Assembly (NCBI RefSeq): GCF_005870085.1
Contig: NZ_SZNM01000006.1
Coordinates: 1 to 64,000, forward strand
DNA from: Aquibacillus sediminis
GTDB lineage: Bacteria > Bacillota > Bacilli > Bacillales > Amphibacillaceae
Length of the DNA stretch: 64,000 bases
Direction of reading: 5' to 3'
Shown here: positions 18,091 through 29,072 of the stretch, piece after piece
Position numbering within the stretch: the stretch's first letter is position 1
Layout: each line of letters starts with the position of its first letter
Position numbers and translations under genes: made by a program
The notes under the pieces: generated by a model
Told to the model about the DNA's origin: nothing
Database searches by the model: none
What the model saw: the letters and a program-made list of their open reading frames with translations, nothing else

Positions 18091-19941
18091 ATGGATTATG
18101 CACAGATAGCTAAAGATATAGTAATGTATGTAGGTGGAGAAGACAATATTAGTTCAGTAGGCCATTGTACAACTCGCTTAAGATTTAAACTGAAAAATAG
18201 TGATTTAGTTGATAAAGCTCTAGTTAGTAAATTACCTGGTGTAATTCAAGTGAAGCAAATTGCAGGCCAATTTCAAATTGTAATAGGAACAGAAGTAAAT
18301 GATGTTTTTCGAGAAATAATGAAACAGACACAGTTAGAGGACACGAATAAAAAGCAAAGTCGTGACGAAAAAGGATCGCTATTTAATGGAGCTATTGATA
18401 TAATATCAAGTATTTTCACGCCTTTATTAGGGACGATGGCTGGTGCAGGTATTTTAAAAGGATTCTTAATCGTTGCAACTTCGCTAGGTGTGTTAACAGA
18501 GGCGGATGGAACGTATATCATATTACATGCTGCAGCAGATAGTCTATTCTACTTTTTACCAGTTCATCTTGCCTTCACAGCTTCCAAGAAATTTAGTACT
18601 GACCCGCATGTGGCGGTTGCTATTGCATGTGCACTATTTTACCCTGATATTATTAATGCATATAATCAGGAATTGGACCTCAATATTTTTGGGATCCCTG
18701 TTGTGTTGATGACGTATGCCACTTCAGTTATCCCAATTATACTAGCAATCTATGTTACCTCTAAGATTGAGTCCATTTTGAATAAAGTTTATCCAAGCAC
18801 CATAAAAAAATTCTTTATACCATTAACCCTAATCGCTATGATGGTACCTTTGACTTTATTAATTTTTGGTCCAATAGGAAACACTCTCAGCGAATGGCTT
18901 GGGGGCGGTTATTCCTTTGTTTATGATAATAGTGCATTAGTTGCGGGAGTGTTACTGGGGGCTTCTTGGCAAATTTTGGTTATCTTTGGATTACACTGGG
19001 GGCTTGTCCCAATTGCATTAAATAATTTAAGTCAATTTGGCCAAGACACATTTACTGCTATGATTACTCCAGCTATTTTTGCTCAAGCAGGCGCTGCTTT
19101 AGGTGTTTGGCTAAAAACGAAACAAAGCAAGGTGAAATCTATTGCTGCACCAGCAACAATCGCTGGCTTGTTCGGTGTAACAGAGCCAGCAATTTATGGA
19201 GTTACGTTGCGTTTTAAGAAACCTTTTATTATTGGGTGTGTTGGTGGGGCCATTGGTGGAGCCATTGTTGGTGTCTCAGGTGCAGGATCCTCCTCGGTAG
19301 GTGTACCAGGAATTACTACCTTACCTATTTTCTTCGGTGAGGGATTTGTGTTGTTTTTATTAGGTACCTTGATTGCCTTTTTAATCTCGATGATTATTAC
19401 TTACTTCTTAGGTTATGAAGTGGAAATAGAAAGTGAAATGATCAAGGAAATCGATGACCGATCCAAAGTTGAGAATAAAGCGCTTGATGACTCGATTGTA
19501 CTTAGTCCGCTAACAGGTGCAATCATAAGCTTAGAAGATGTAAACGATGATGTGTTTTCCTCGGAGGCAATCGGGCCCGGTGTTGCCATTGTCCCAATTG
19601 AAGGAAAACTACATGCACCATTTACTGGTTCCGTTACATCCATATTTCCAACGAATCATGGCATTGGTCTCACCTCAGATGCAGGCATTAAAGTGCTCAT
19701 CCATATTGGTATCGAAACAGTGCAGTTAGACGGTAAATTTTTCGATATGAAGGTAAAGTATGGAGATAGGGTAGAGCAAGGGCAAGTGCTTGGGACATTT
19801 GATATTGAAGGTATTACAAAGGAAGGTTTCGAAATCACTTCCCCAGTTGTCATTACAAACTCTCATGAATACTTAGATGTGATCAATGGAGAAGATGAAA
19901 ATACAGTGGCTGGTGATCGTTTATTGACAGTCTTAAAGTAA
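18091..19941 (+). CDS. bglP: PTS beta-glucoside transporter subunit IIBCA, second copy
   Basis: A 616-residue fused permease with IIB (phospho-Cys in [14 protein letters not shown]), IIC membrane domain ([28 protein letters not shown]) and IIA (phospho-His in LIHIGIETVQLDGKFF). I chose ATG 18091 because AAAGGAGG precedes it; the ATG at 18070 lies before that ribosome site. It is a clear paralogue of the protein at 14721, differing most in the linker. It lies between licT and the second GH1 gene, forming a licT-permease-glucosidase set. Substrate range is unknown. Confidence 0.95.
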   Translation: MDYAQIAKDIVMYVGGEDNISSVGHCTTRLRFKLKNSDLVDKALVSKLPGVIQVKQIAGQFQIVIGTEVNDVFREIMKQTQLEDTNKKQSRDEKGSLFNGAIDIISSIFTPLLGTMAGAGILKGFLIVATSLGVLTEADGTYIILHAAADSLFYFLPVHLAFTASKKFSTDPHVAVAIACALFYPDIINAYNQELDLNIFGIPVVLMTYATSVIPIILAIYVTSKIESILNKVYPSTIKKFFIPLTLIAMMVPLTLLIFGPIGNTLSEWLGGGYSFVYDNSALVAGVLLGASWQILVIFGLHWGLVPIALNNLSQFGQDTFTAMITPAIFAQAGAALGVWLKTKQSKVKSIAAPATIAGLFGVTEPAIYGVTLRFKKPFIIGCVGGAIGGAIVGVSGAGSSSVGVPGITTLPIFFGEGFVLFLLGTLIAFLISMIITYFLGYEVEIESEMIKEIDDRSKVENKALDDSIVLSPLTGAIISLEDVNDDVFSSEAIGPGVAIVPIEGKLHAPFTGSVTSIFPTNHGIGLTSDAGIKVLIHIGIETVQLDGKFFDMKVKYGDRVEQGQVLGTFDIEGITKEGFEITSPVVITNSHEYLDVINGEDENTVAGDRLLTVLK

Positions 19942-19985
19942 ATATGAAGTATTTGTTAAGTATAATAGAAGGTAGTAGGTAAACC

Positions 19986-20014
19986 TTTACATTCTAACAG
20001 TAGAATGCTATATT
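19986..20014 (+). promoter_or_regulatory. Promoter of the second GH1 gene
   Basis: TTTACA (19986-19991), 17-base spacer, TATATT (20009-20014), 25 bases before the RAT. Confidence 0.65.
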
Positions 20015-20039
20015 ATATATACAAATAAATATAATTTAT

Positions 20040-20127
20040 GGATTGTTACTGATAAGCAGGCAAAACCTAAGTTGCTATAGAAATGGGAGAGGTTCTTCCA
20101 ATTTTCTATAGTGGCTTAGGTTTTTTT
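20040..20127 (+). promoter_or_regulatory. LicT-type RAT and terminator before the second GH1 gene
   Basis: GGATTGTTACTGATAAGCAG then GCAAAACC (20040-20067) is a near-consensus RAT. Its end is the left arm of a terminator (AACCTAAG ... CTATAGAAA pairing with TTTCTATAG ... CTTAGGTT) with seven T (20121-20127). LicT should therefore control this gene directly. Confidence 0.93.
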
Positions 20128-20198
20128 ATTGGTAATGACCCAGTTATCTCTTAATACAAGAGAAAATAATGATTTATAAATTTTAATTGAGGTGATGA

Positions 20199-21638
<1,440 letters not shown>

Positions 21639-21680
21639 TAAATGGTTGGTATACAGATACTTCTTATTTAGGTTGAACGG

Positions 21681-21714
21681 AGAGAGAATAGATCTTCTAT
21701 TCTCTCTTTATTCT
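21681..21714 (+). terminator. Terminator after the second GH1 gene
   Basis: AGAGAGAATAGA (21681-21692) pairs perfectly with TCTATTCTCTCT (21696-21707), followed by a T-rich tail. Confidence 0.88.
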
Positions 21715-21868
21715 TAAATCTTTTAAATATGAGTTGAGAATTATAGATGAGTCATGCAAAACATCTCCAATCAATCCTGTGCGTAGGGTGGAAATTCGAT
21801 TACATTGGAAATTAAAGCAGAAATGAATAGATAAATAGTGTAAAAAAATGGAAGTGAGGAGAATAGGA

Positions 21869-22135
21869 ATGGTACAAAAAACATTAACAATTACAGATAA
21901 TACAGGAATTCATGCCCGACCGGCGACGACTCTAGTAAATAAAGCAGGAACCTTTAATTCAGATGTTACATTAGAATATAACGGTAAATCTGTAAACCTA
22001 AAATCAATCATGGGGGTTATGTCACTAGGTGTCCCTAAAGATGGAAAAATTACAATTAAAGCTGAAGGTTCCGACGAGCAAGAGGCCATTGACGCAATTT
22101 ACGAAGTGATTAAACAAGAAGGATTAGGAGAGTAA
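21869..22135 (+). CDS. ptsH: Phosphocarrier protein HPr
   Basis: Exactly 88 residues, the normal HPr length. His-15 lies in [13 protein letters not shown] (phosphorylated by EI) and Ser-46 in [13 protein letters not shown] (phosphorylated by HPr kinase; needed for CcpA co-repression). ATG 21869 follows GAGGAG; the upstream ATG at 21848 precedes that site and is not used. It passes phosphate to the IIA domains of the two permeases here and regulates LicT. It forms an operon with ptsI, six bases downstream. Confidence 0.98.
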   Translation: MVQKTLTITDNTGIHARPATTLVNKAGTFNSDVTLEYNGKSVNLKSIMGVMSLGVPKDGKITIKAEGSDEQEAIDAIYEVIKQEGLGE

Positions 22136-22141
22136 TCACAT

Positions 22142-23857
22142 ATGAGTAATGTAATCGGTATAGCAGCTTCAAAAGGGATTGCCATTGCTAAAGCATATGT
22201 TTTGGCTACTCCTGATCTGTCTTTTGAGAAAAAGAAAGTAGAAGACTCAGAATCTGAAATTGAACGCTTGGACCAAGCAATACAAATTTCAAAGCAGGAA
22301 TTAGAAAAAATCAAAGAAAACGCTAGAAAATCATTAGGGGATGAGCATGCAGAAATTTTTTCAGCTCACCTATTAGTATTAACAGATCCAGAAATGATAA
22401 ATCCGATTCAAGATAAGATTAAATCAGAACAAGTTAACGCAGAGGCTGCGCTTGAAGAAACTGCAAATATGTTCGTAGACATGTTTAAAGCAATGGACAA
22501 TGAATACATGAGAGAACGTGCAGCAGATATTCAAGACGTAACAAAACGTGTGAAGGCACACTTGTTAGGTGTTACATTTCCTGATCCTGCATTAATTGAT
22601 GAAGAAGTAGTTGTTATAGCAGAAGACCTTACACCATCAGACACAGCACAATTAAATAAGCAATTTGTAAAAGGATTCACTACAAATATTGGTGGGCGTA
22701 CATCTCACTCCGCTATTATGGCAAGATCGCTAGAAATCCCAGCTGTAGTCGGGACAAAGACAATTTTAAGTGATGCTTCTGACGGCGACATGATTATTGT
22801 TGATGGTATTGATGGCATAGTTATCATTAACCCAAGCGAAGAAGAACTTGCCTCTTACAAAAAGAAACAAGAAGACTTTGAAGAGCAAAAACGTGTTTGG
22901 GCCAAGTTAAAAGATGAACCAACTGTTTCTGCTGACAATGTACATGTGGAGTTAGTTGCTAATATCGGTACACCCGAAGATGTTACAGGTGTTATAAACA
23001 ATGGTGGTGAAGGGGTAGGGCTTTACCGCACGGAGTTTTTATACATGGGTAAAAGTGAACTGCCAACGGAAGAGGAGCAGTTCGAAGCTTATAAATCGGT
23101 TCTAGAGCAAATGGGAGAAAAACCTGTTGTCGTTCGTACATTGGATATTGGTGGTGATAAAGAACTTAGTTACTTAAAGCTTCCAGAAGAGATGAATCCA
23201 TTTTTAGGTTACCGTGCGATTCGTCTGTGCATAGAGCGTGATGATATTTTCCGTATACAGTTACGTGCACTATTACGTGCTAGTACATATGGTAACCTAA
23301 AAATCATGTTCCCAATGATTGCAACTTTGGAAGAATTCCGCCAAGCAAAGGCAATTCTTTTAGAAGAGAAAGAAAATCTTAAGAGTGAAGGATATGACAT
23401 TTCTGAATCTATCGAAGTGGGAATTATGGTTGAGATTCCTTCCACTGCAGTAGCTGCTCGTCAGTTTGCGAAAGAGGTTGACTTCTTCAGTATCGGAACA
23501 AACGACCTTATCCAATATACCATGGCTGCAGACAGAATGAACGAACGTGTTTCATACTTATATCAACCATATCATCCAGCAATACTAAACCTAGTTAATA
23601 ATGTGATCGAGGCTGCACATGCAGAAGGTAAATGGGCTGGAATGTGTGGTGAAATGGCTGGAGATTCCATTGCAATTCCAATTCTATTAGGTTTAGGCCT
23701 TGATGAATTTAGTATGAGTGCAACTTCAATCTTACCTGCACGTACACAAATTAAAGACTTGTCTAAGGAAAAAATGACTTCTTATAAAGACGACTTTCTT
23801 TCTATGGATACTGCTGATGAAGTGGAAGCATTAATTAGAAAAATATCTAAACAATAA
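22142..23857 (+). CDS. ptsI: PTS enzyme I (phosphoenolpyruvate-protein phosphotransferase)
   Basis: 571 residues. N-terminal phospho-His domain with the active His in [20 protein letters not shown], and a C-terminal PEP-binding barrel with [12 protein letters not shown] and [20 protein letters not shown]. Transfers phosphate from PEP to HPr His-15 in the cytoplasm. The ATG follows AGGAGAGTAATC within six bases of the ptsH stop, so the two are translated together. No housekeeping glucose permease gene precedes ptsH in this window. Confidence 0.98.
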   Translation: MSNVIGIAASKGIAIAKAYVLATPDLSFEKKKVEDSESEIERLDQAIQISKQELEKIKENARKSLGDEHAEIFSAHLLVLTDPEMINPIQDKIKSEQVNAEAALEETANMFVDMFKAMDNEYMRERAADIQDVTKRVKAHLLGVTFPDPALIDEEVVVIAEDLTPSDTAQLNKQFVKGFTTNIGGRTSHSAIMARSLEIPAVVGTKTILSDASDGDMIIVDGIDGIVIINPSEEELASYKKKQEDFEEQKRVWAKLKDEPTVSADNVHVELVANIGTPEDVTGVINNGGEGVGLYRTEFLYMGKSELPTEEEQFEAYKSVLEQMGEKPVVVRTLDIGGDKELSYLKLPEEMNPFLGYRAIRLCIERDDIFRIQLRALLRASTYGNLKIMFPMIATLEEFRQAKAILLEEKENLKSEGYDISESIEVGIMVEIPSTAVAARQFAKEVDFFSIGTNDLIQYTMAADRMNERVSYLYQPYHPAILNLVNNVIEAAHAEGKWAGMCGEMAGDSIAIPILLGLGLDEFSMSATSILPARTQIKDLSKEKMTSYKDDFLSMDTADEVEALIRKISKQ

Positions 23858-23863
23858 TTCAAA

Positions 23864-24135
23864 ACACTCTCACCGTAGGGGCGGCATGATGTAATAATAG
23901 AAAGCGGAAAGGGATTGCCAGGCGCGACACGCATAAGCAGAGCGCCGCAAATGATCTGCTCTTTGGTCATTGGAGGTGAACTGCTTATGACGCTAGCGAC
24001 TAGCCCTTGTAGCTGGACTGCCGTTCCAAACCTTGATGTATAAGCATTTCGGGGCAGTATGCTAACAAACTGCTAATATAAAGTTTAAAATATGACTTCT
24101 CATTAATTTCTTTGAAATTTTGAGAAGTCTTTTTT
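23864..24135 (+). ncRNA. Structured RNA element, copy 2 (unknown family)
   Basis: Homologous to 10294-10578. It begins ACACTCTCACCGTAGG seven bases after ptsI. Pairings: GGGGCGGCA 23878-23886 with TGCCGTTCC 24019-24027; AAGGG 23909-23913 with CCCTT 24004-24008; CATAAGCA 23932-23939 with TGCTTATG 23982-23989; AATGATC 23950-23956 with GGTCATT 23965-23971. Relative to copy 1 the last stem differs in four of seven pairs with pairing kept. A terminator (GACTTCTCA 24094-24102 with TGAGAAGTC, then six T) ends it. The outermost 14-bp stem of copy 1 is not preserved here. The position also makes it the ptsHI 3' region. Confidence 0.75.
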
Positions 24136-24269
24136 CTTGTGCTTACATTAAAAGTAAATTTAAGATGTTAATATAATAATTAATTGACAAGGTTGATTTA
24201 CCTTAACGATGTACAGATTGTCATTATAAATTTAAAATTTGGATGTTTATTTTTAAGGGAGAGAACGGT

Positions 24270-24944
24270 TTGAAAACTATCGATACTATTTTTGAGGAAT
24301 TTTTAGAACAATAGAAAATGAGGTTGAAAGAAAAAACATTTCGTGAATATGAAGGAGTACTTTTCCTCTTTAAGGATTATCTGAATATGTATGGATATCT
24401 AACTTTAGATGATGAAAAACGTAAGAGATGGGAAGCTCAATTTGAAGAAGATGAAGAGAGTTTCACGAAGTTATTTGGTCAGGAAGAAATAACAGAATAT
24501 CAAATAAGTGAATTTCTGGACTATTTTATGATACGTAAAGTAGTGGCATCGAAATCGTTAATGAAGAATTCCGTTCGAGTGATGAAGAAGTTTTCAAAAT
24601 GGATGACGGAAGAGGGCTTTAGTGATCATAATTATCAAGATTTTTTTGAAGAAGCGAAAGATCTCCCAAAAGTTGAAAAGCTTGCTGAATTGCTTTTTTA
24701 TTACGCTCGAAATGCTCCGCAATTACCATACGAGGATGTAATAGAAAGTTCATTTCTAGTGGAAAAGATAGAAAAAGAGAAGTTGTGGTTAGAAGATGAC
24801 TTTGGGGCTGATATGATTGGTCCTGTCCTAGTTTCAAAGGAGATTTCAAATTTATGTCAGGAAGGCTGGAGAATAAATCTGGAAATAGGCAAATCTGCAG
24901 ACAACTGGTATATTTTGGAGAGTGGAAATGTGTATCGTTATTAA
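24270..24944 (+). pseudogene. Helical protein of unknown function with early stop
   Basis: A TTG at 24270 follows a strong site (AAGGGAGAG) and starts MKTIDTIFEEFLEQ; a TAG at 24312 then interrupts the frame, which continues as KMRLKEKTFREYEGVLFLF to 24944. The whole resembles a family of Bacillales hypothetical proteins that start with a SAM-like, integrase-N-terminal-type helical domain (EYEGVLFLFKDYL) and end with a small beta domain (GPVLVSKEISNLC, WYILESGNVYRY). There is no recombinase catalytic domain. Translation from ATG 24318 would give a 208-residue protein but lacks a good ribosome site. Probably inactivated by the nonsense mutation. Confidence 0.65.
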
Positions 24945-25030
24945 TACCGACATTCATTTCCTTCTCTTGAATAGGAGTTCATGTTGGTACAAATACTAAT
25001 CTCGAAAAAATTATATGGAGGTTTTTAGAT

Positions 25031-25375
25031 ATGGGTGTATTATCAGCATCACCAACTAACATGGATAACTGTATTGATGCGTGTGTGAAGTGTGCGAGAG
25101 CTTGTGAAGAATGTACAACTGCTTGTTTACAAGAACCAGACGTACAAGCCAGAGTTCATTGTATCCAAACATTAAATGATTGTGCAGAAAGTTGTTTACA
25201 AGCAATAGCTTATATGGCAAGAAATAGTGCACTTTCACAACAACACTGTCAACTATGTGCAGCAATCTGTGAAACATGTGCGATCGAATGTGAAAAGTTT
25301 CAAGATGCACATTGTCAAGAGTGTGCGAAAATTTGCCGAGAGTGTGCAGAAGTTTGCCGTATGATGGCTTCTTAA
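25031..25375 (+). CDS. Four-helix-bundle copper-binding protein (DUF326, YhjQ/Csp-like)
   Basis: 114 residues with about 20 cysteines arranged on amphipathic helices (CIDACVKCARACEECTTACL, CQLCAAICETCAIEC, CQECAKICRECAEVC). This is the pattern of cytosolic Csp-type copper storage proteins, in which inward-facing Cys bind many Cu(I) ions in a four-helix bundle. No signal peptide is present, so storage would be cytosolic. ATG 25031 follows TATGGAGG. It begins the copper-related block, in keeping with the role. Confidence 0.9.
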   Translation: MGVLSASPTNMDNCIDACVKCARACEECTTACLQEPDVQARVHCIQTLNDCAESCLQAIAYMARNSALSQQHCQLCAAICETCAIECEKFQDAHCQECAKICRECAEVCRMMAS

Positions 25376-25435
25376 TAATGTGATTTTCCCCCTTTTAAAA
25401 AGAAAGAGGTTATGGAGTGTACGTGCTTTGCACGC

Positions 25436-25478
25436 AAAGGAGCAAAAGTGATACTCGTATCTCTTTTGCTCCTTTGAT
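25436..25478. terminator. Bidirectional terminator
   Basis: AAAGGAGCAAAAG (25436-25448) pairs perfectly with CTTTTGCTCCTTT (25463-25475). It serves the plus-strand copper-storage gene and the minus-strand gene ending at 25496. Confidence 0.85.
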
Positions 25479-25495
25479 ATTTTTGTATATTTCAT

Positions 25496-25648
25496 CTACT
25501 TTTCTTGTTCTTTATTATAATTTTTCAATGCTAACTTAGTAGCATAGTACACAACAGCCCCTATTATGATAAGGTTGATTAACCAACCTAATATTCCAAA
25601 ACCCATCATTCCAATACCATATCCATTCATCATTCCACCGCCCATCAT
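25496..25648 (-). CDS. Small Met/Gly-rich membrane protein
   Basis: 50 residues: MMGGGMMNGYGIGMMGFGIL, then one hydrophobic membrane segment (WLINLIIIGAVVYYA) and a charged tail ending NKEQEK. The start ATG 25648 follows GGAGGG. Met-rich N-termini of this kind occur in small proteins encoded near copper genes, where Met can coordinate Cu(I). It is followed closely by the secreted-protein gene upstream on the same strand (25664-25906), 15 bases apart, so the two form an operon. Function is inferred from composition and context. Confidence 0.7.
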   Translation of the reverse strand: MMGGGMMNGYGIGMMGFGILGWLINLIIIGAVVYYATKLALKNYNKEQEK

Positions 25649-25663
25649 GTTCAAGCCCTCCTA

Positions 25664-25906
25664 CTAGAAGTCACTCATCATGTTTTGGTTGTTATCGTTT
25701 TGCATATAGCCATCTTGGCCATGGCAGTTATCAAACATTTCTTTCTGTTCTTTTGTTGAAAGGTCAGGATGCATTTCTTCAATATATGGCTTCATTTGTC
25801 CAAAATTAACAAGTCCTTCCCCTTCCCCATTTGTTGCAGCCGAAGTGAATGTTGCACCACCTAATAGAACAGCTCCTGTTAGTACACCTACTACGATTTT
25901 TTTCAT
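25664..25906 (-). CDS. Small secreted protein, unknown function
   Basis: 80 residues with a signal peptide (MKKIVVGVLTGAVLLGGATF, cleavage likely after SAA). The mature part is acidic and contains PYIEEMHPDLSTKEQKEMFD followed by NCHG, then an Asn/Met-rich tail (QNDNNQNMMSDF). His, Cys and Met content fits an extracytoplasmic metal-related role next to CueP and the Met-rich protein, but no family is recognised. ATG 25906 was chosen because AAAGGAG lies nine bases before it; the upstream ATG overlaps that site. Confidence 0.65.
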   Translation of the reverse strand: MKKIVVGVLTGAVLLGGATFTSAATNGEGEGLVNFGQMKPYIEEMHPDLSTKEQKEMFDNCHGQDGYMQNDNNQNMMSDF

Positions 25907-25915
25907 TTGTAACAT

Positions 25916-26436
25916 CTCCTTTCTTGATTACTATTATTATATCTCTGTTAAATGAAGATTTTATGTAGAACTTATGTGGAAGTTGTGAAGAATAACAAAA
26001 GCAGATGTATAGGAACTTTCCAAAAACTTAAAGGCTTTGTTGTATAATCATCCGATCCAATGATGTTGCATTGAAGAATTGTGTTATTAGGTGTAATGTT
26101 GCAGGATATCTTAGCAATATAACGTAGAGTGGAAAAAAACTGATAATGTTAACCAATTTAATTTTATAGGGTAAGATTTAGTGATGAAAAAAGAAGTTGT
26201 TACGTATAAGTTCCCTTACAACCAACGTATACAAATAAATTTCTACTGATAATGGTTTGTTATCCAGGTTGAATTTATAGTCGTGCAGGCTTGTTGGAGA
26301 AATTCAATAAATCTTCATAGATTCTGCAAAATTAACTATTATAATAAATGAGATCATAAAGATATAAAAGAACTATAATGTAAGCTTGTATGGGATATTA
26401 TTTTAGCTAAAGTAATACTAGAGGAGCTGAAACAAG
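25916..26436. other. Intergenic region before cueP
   Basis: Contains the divergent promoters of the minus-strand pair and of cueP. A stretch near 26060-26150 reads like degraded coding DNA (NDVALKNCVIRCNVAGYLSN) without start or stop context; I cannot assign it. GAGGAG before 26437 is the cueP ribosome site. Confidence 0.35.
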
Positions 26437-26979
26437 ATGAACAAAAAAATAATGATTGCAGGAATTGCAGTTGTTGTACTTATCGCATTAGTTGTATTAA
26501 CTAACGTAAGTGATAATCTAAATCAAAATAAAGGGGAAGCACAAGATATAAAAAAGTTGATCAATGATTACACGTTAGGGAACGTACAAGCCCAAAATGC
26601 TTCAGTAACGTCTGAGGAACTAATTGTAACGGGAAGTGACAGCAATGAGGAAGTTTATGAAATGCCTGAAGATGAGTTTTTTGTATCTATTGCACCATAC
26701 GTCGAACAAACACATCCTTGTTCCAACCATAGCTTAACTGGTTGCCAAGGTGAAATGGCAAAAGAAGATTTTGAAGTGTATATTGAGGATGAAGAAGGCA
26801 ATGCAGTAGTGGATGAAACGATAACATCGCAAGCAAATGGATTTATTGATTTATGGCTCCCGCGTGACAAAACCTATAGTATTAAGATTTCAAACGAAGG
26901 AAAATCTGTAGAGTCCGATTTGTCCACATTTGAAGGAGATAACACTTGTATAACAACGATGCAGTTAACAGACGCTTGA
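26437..26979 (+). CDS. cueP: CueP-family copper-binding protein
   Basis: 180 residues with an N-terminal membrane anchor/signal (MIAGIAVVVLIALVVL) and the CueP core: FVSIAPYVEQTHPCSNHSLT, GCQGEMAKEDFEV, NGFIDLWLPRDKTYSIKI and NTCITTMQL. The three conserved Cys (HPC, TGC, NTC) bind copper in the extracytoplasmic space in the Salmonella protein. Here it is probably membrane-anchored on the outer face. ATG 26437 follows GAGGAG. It is monocistronic, with a strong terminator downstream, inside the copper block. Confidence 0.93.
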   Translation: MNKKIMIAGIAVVVLIALVVLTNVSDNLNQNKGEAQDIKKLINDYTLGNVQAQNASVTSEELIVTGSDSNEEVYEMPEDEFFVSIAPYVEQTHPCSNHSLTGCQGEMAKEDFEVYIEDEEGNAVVDETITSQANGFIDLWLPRDKTYSIKISNEGKSVESDLSTFEGDNTCITTMQLTDA

Positions 26980-26981
26980 GA

Positions 26982-27052
26982 GAAACTATCCTCATTTATC
27001 GGATAGTTTCGTTTACGCCTACGAACCGGCAACATATGACGTAGGCGTTTTT
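26982..27052 (+). terminator. Double hairpin terminator after cueP
   Basis: First stem GAAACTATCC/GGATAGTTTC (26982-27010), second stem CGCCTACG 27016-27023 with CGTAGGCG 27040-27047 followed by T. 27053-27422 holds only the upstream region of lgt; I see no gene in it. Confidence 0.85.
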
Positions 27053-27422
27053 CTATAGGTTTATACTCCTATCTTGTATTATCTGTCATCTTACTATTTA
27101 GAAATAATCCAAACGTTTATAAATAGAAGATCAGACGATATGCTTCGTTTGGTTCTGTTCCATTTACTCTAATAACAGAAAAGGGGGTAAAGCAATTTAT
27201 CTATCCCCAATTCTCCCATAATCATCTTCGTTTTTAAAATCTCTTCCTTTAATTAGCAATCAATAAAAAGCTTTTAGAAATTTATTTAATTTCTGCATGA
27301 AAAATCGATAATTTATATTTATAATTCTGTCATACGAAAGGTATAGTTATTGTGAATGGTAATTAGTTAGACATATACCTTTTCTAATTTACAAATAAAT
27401 AAAGGTATGAGGAGAAGTATAA

Positions 27423-28256
27423 ATGAAGCCATTGATCAGTATTGGGCCCTTTACCCTGTATTTTTTTGGGTTAATGATTGCAATAGGAGCAGTAATTGGT
27501 ATCTTCCTATTTATTAGAGGGGCAAAGAAACACGGGATGAACCATAATGTATTGTTAGATGTAGCAGTTTATTCTGTAATTGGGGGAATTATAGGGGCAA
27601 GGCTGGTTTATGTCCTTGTTTATAACCCTTCTTTTTATTTAGCGAATCCTATAAACATATTATTTGTTCATCAGGGAGGACTTTCTATTCACGGTGGAAT
27701 AATAGGAGGTCTGTTAGTAGGGTATTTGTTATTAAAGTATCATAAGATTCCGATTTGGAAAACACTCGATTTAGTTGCACCCTCGTTGATATTAGCACAA
27801 GGAATAAGCCGAATAGGGTGTGATGTATTTGGCGGTCCTATTTCTTCAAGTTTGCCTTGGGGGATGGAAGTAAATGGAGACTATTTACATCCTGCTCAGG
27901 CATATGAATTTATATTAGACTTTATCTTATTTGGTTATTTATGGTTGAGGTTAAAGCGAATCTCTTATAATGGCCAGGTATTTTTACACTATTTAATAGG
28001 GTTCATGATTATCAGAGGAATTGTAGAATTTTCAAGAATAAACCCAATTATTTTGGGACCATTTACAGTTAGTCATTTAATGAGTTTGTTAGGAATAATT
28101 GTTGGAATTATTTTAATCAAATATCGTAAAAAAACAGAATTGGTTAAAAAACATCATTTCATTAAATTCAAAAGTAGCGATTTTATAAAGGTTGTTCTAT
28201 TGGTGCTAGTTTTGATCTTATCGTCGCTACTATTATATTTTGGTGTGCAAGGCTAA
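27423..28256 (+). CDS. lgt: Prolipoprotein diacylglyceryl transferase (accessory Lgt)
   Basis: 277 residues, about seven membrane segments. HGGIIGGLLVGY carries the essential His of Lgt, and RIGCDVFGGP is the counterpart of the RIGNFxNGE motif, with Cys and Asp at normally Asn/Phe positions. Lgt adds diacylglycerol to the lipobox Cys of prelipoproteins. Variant copies with this motif are found in metal-resistance clusters beside the housekeeping gene, perhaps to lipidate specific metal-binding lipoproteins. The final membrane helix is longer than usual. ATG 27423 follows GAGGAGAAG. Confidence 0.88.
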   Translation: MKPLISIGPFTLYFFGLMIAIGAVIGIFLFIRGAKKHGMNHNVLLDVAVYSVIGGIIGARLVYVLVYNPSFYLANPINILFVHQGGLSIHGGIIGGLLVGYLLLKYHKIPIWKTLDLVAPSLILAQGISRIGCDVFGGPISSSLPWGMEVNGDYLHPAQAYEFILDFILFGYLWLRLKRISYNGQVFLHYLIGFMIIRGIVEFSRINPIILGPFTVSHLMSLLGIIVGIILIKYRKKTELVKKHHFIKFKSSDFIKVVLLVLVLILSSLLLYFGVQG

Positions 28257-28379
28257 GTTTTCCATCAAGTTGTGAGGAGGATAGGAATAAAAAAAAAGGA
28301 TTTCGATTCTACAGTCTATAAATTAATCACATATAACAAGTAAATACTTACACTGATGTACTTCTAGGAGAGATTCCTA

Positions 28380-28997
28380 ATGGAAAAGAATTTAACTGAA
28401 AAGATCAAGAACCGGTATAATTGGGTATCAAGTATATATGATTCCATGGATAAGATGATAAAGGAGAGTTGGAGGGCAGACTTGCTCAAAAAAGTAAAAG
28501 GTAACGTTCTAGAAGTAGGTGTCGGTACTGGTGCAAATTTGCCTCTTTATCCTGACAATATTCATTTGACAGGCGTTGATTTTAGTTTAGGTATGTTAAA
28601 GCAGGCAAGGGAAAAAGTGAATTCTCTTGCGCTACCATATCCAATAACTCTTATAGAAATGGATGCACAACAAATGGACTTTCCAGACAATACGTTTGAT
28701 AATGTCGTAGCCACATGTGTTTATTGTTCCGTGCCTGACCCTGTACAAGGACTAAAAGAAATGGGCAGAGTCTGTAAACCTGATGGAAAAATCATCTTGT
28801 TGGAACATATGAGAAGCGAAAATGAAGTAATAGGAAAAATGATGGATATATTAAATCCTATTACAGTAAATATGTGGGGGGCAAATATTAACCGTAAGAC
28901 ATTGGATAATATAAATCAGGCGGGCTTAATGATTGAACGGAAAGAGGATTTACTTTATAGCATTGTTAGAAAGTTGGTAGTTAAACCTAATAAATAA
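28380..28997 (+). CDS. Class I SAM-dependent methyltransferase
   Basis: 205 residues with the Rossmann-type SAM-binding motif I (VLEVGVGTGANLPLY), acidic loop (TGVDFSLGMLKQAREK), motif II (MDAQQMDFPDNTFDNVV) and a following CVYCSVPDP. It resembles UbiE/ArsM-like small methyltransferases. The substrate is unknown; in metal clusters such enzymes may act on lipids or metalloids. AGGAGAG precedes ATG 28380. It lies between the accessory lgt and a DUF2249 gene on the same strand. Confidence 0.85.
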   Translation: MEKNLTEKIKNRYNWVSSIYDSMDKMIKESWRADLLKKVKGNVLEVGVGTGANLPLYPDNIHLTGVDFSLGMLKQAREKVNSLALPYPITLIEMDAQQMDFPDNTFDNVVATCVYCSVPDPVQGLKEMGRVCKPDGKIILLEHMRSENEVIGKMMDILNPITVNMWGANINRKTLDNINQAGLMIERKEDLLYSIVRKLVVKPNK

Positions 28998-29072
28998 CCA
29001 TACAAATAGCTATATTCATTGTGTCTTTATTCTACGATGTATGTTTTCATTAAAATCCTAGGGGGGATCGAC

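Noticed and set aside
24318-24944. Functional site-specific recombinase
   Set aside because: Only a SAM-like helical N-terminus is present; there is no catalytic Arg/His/Tyr domain.
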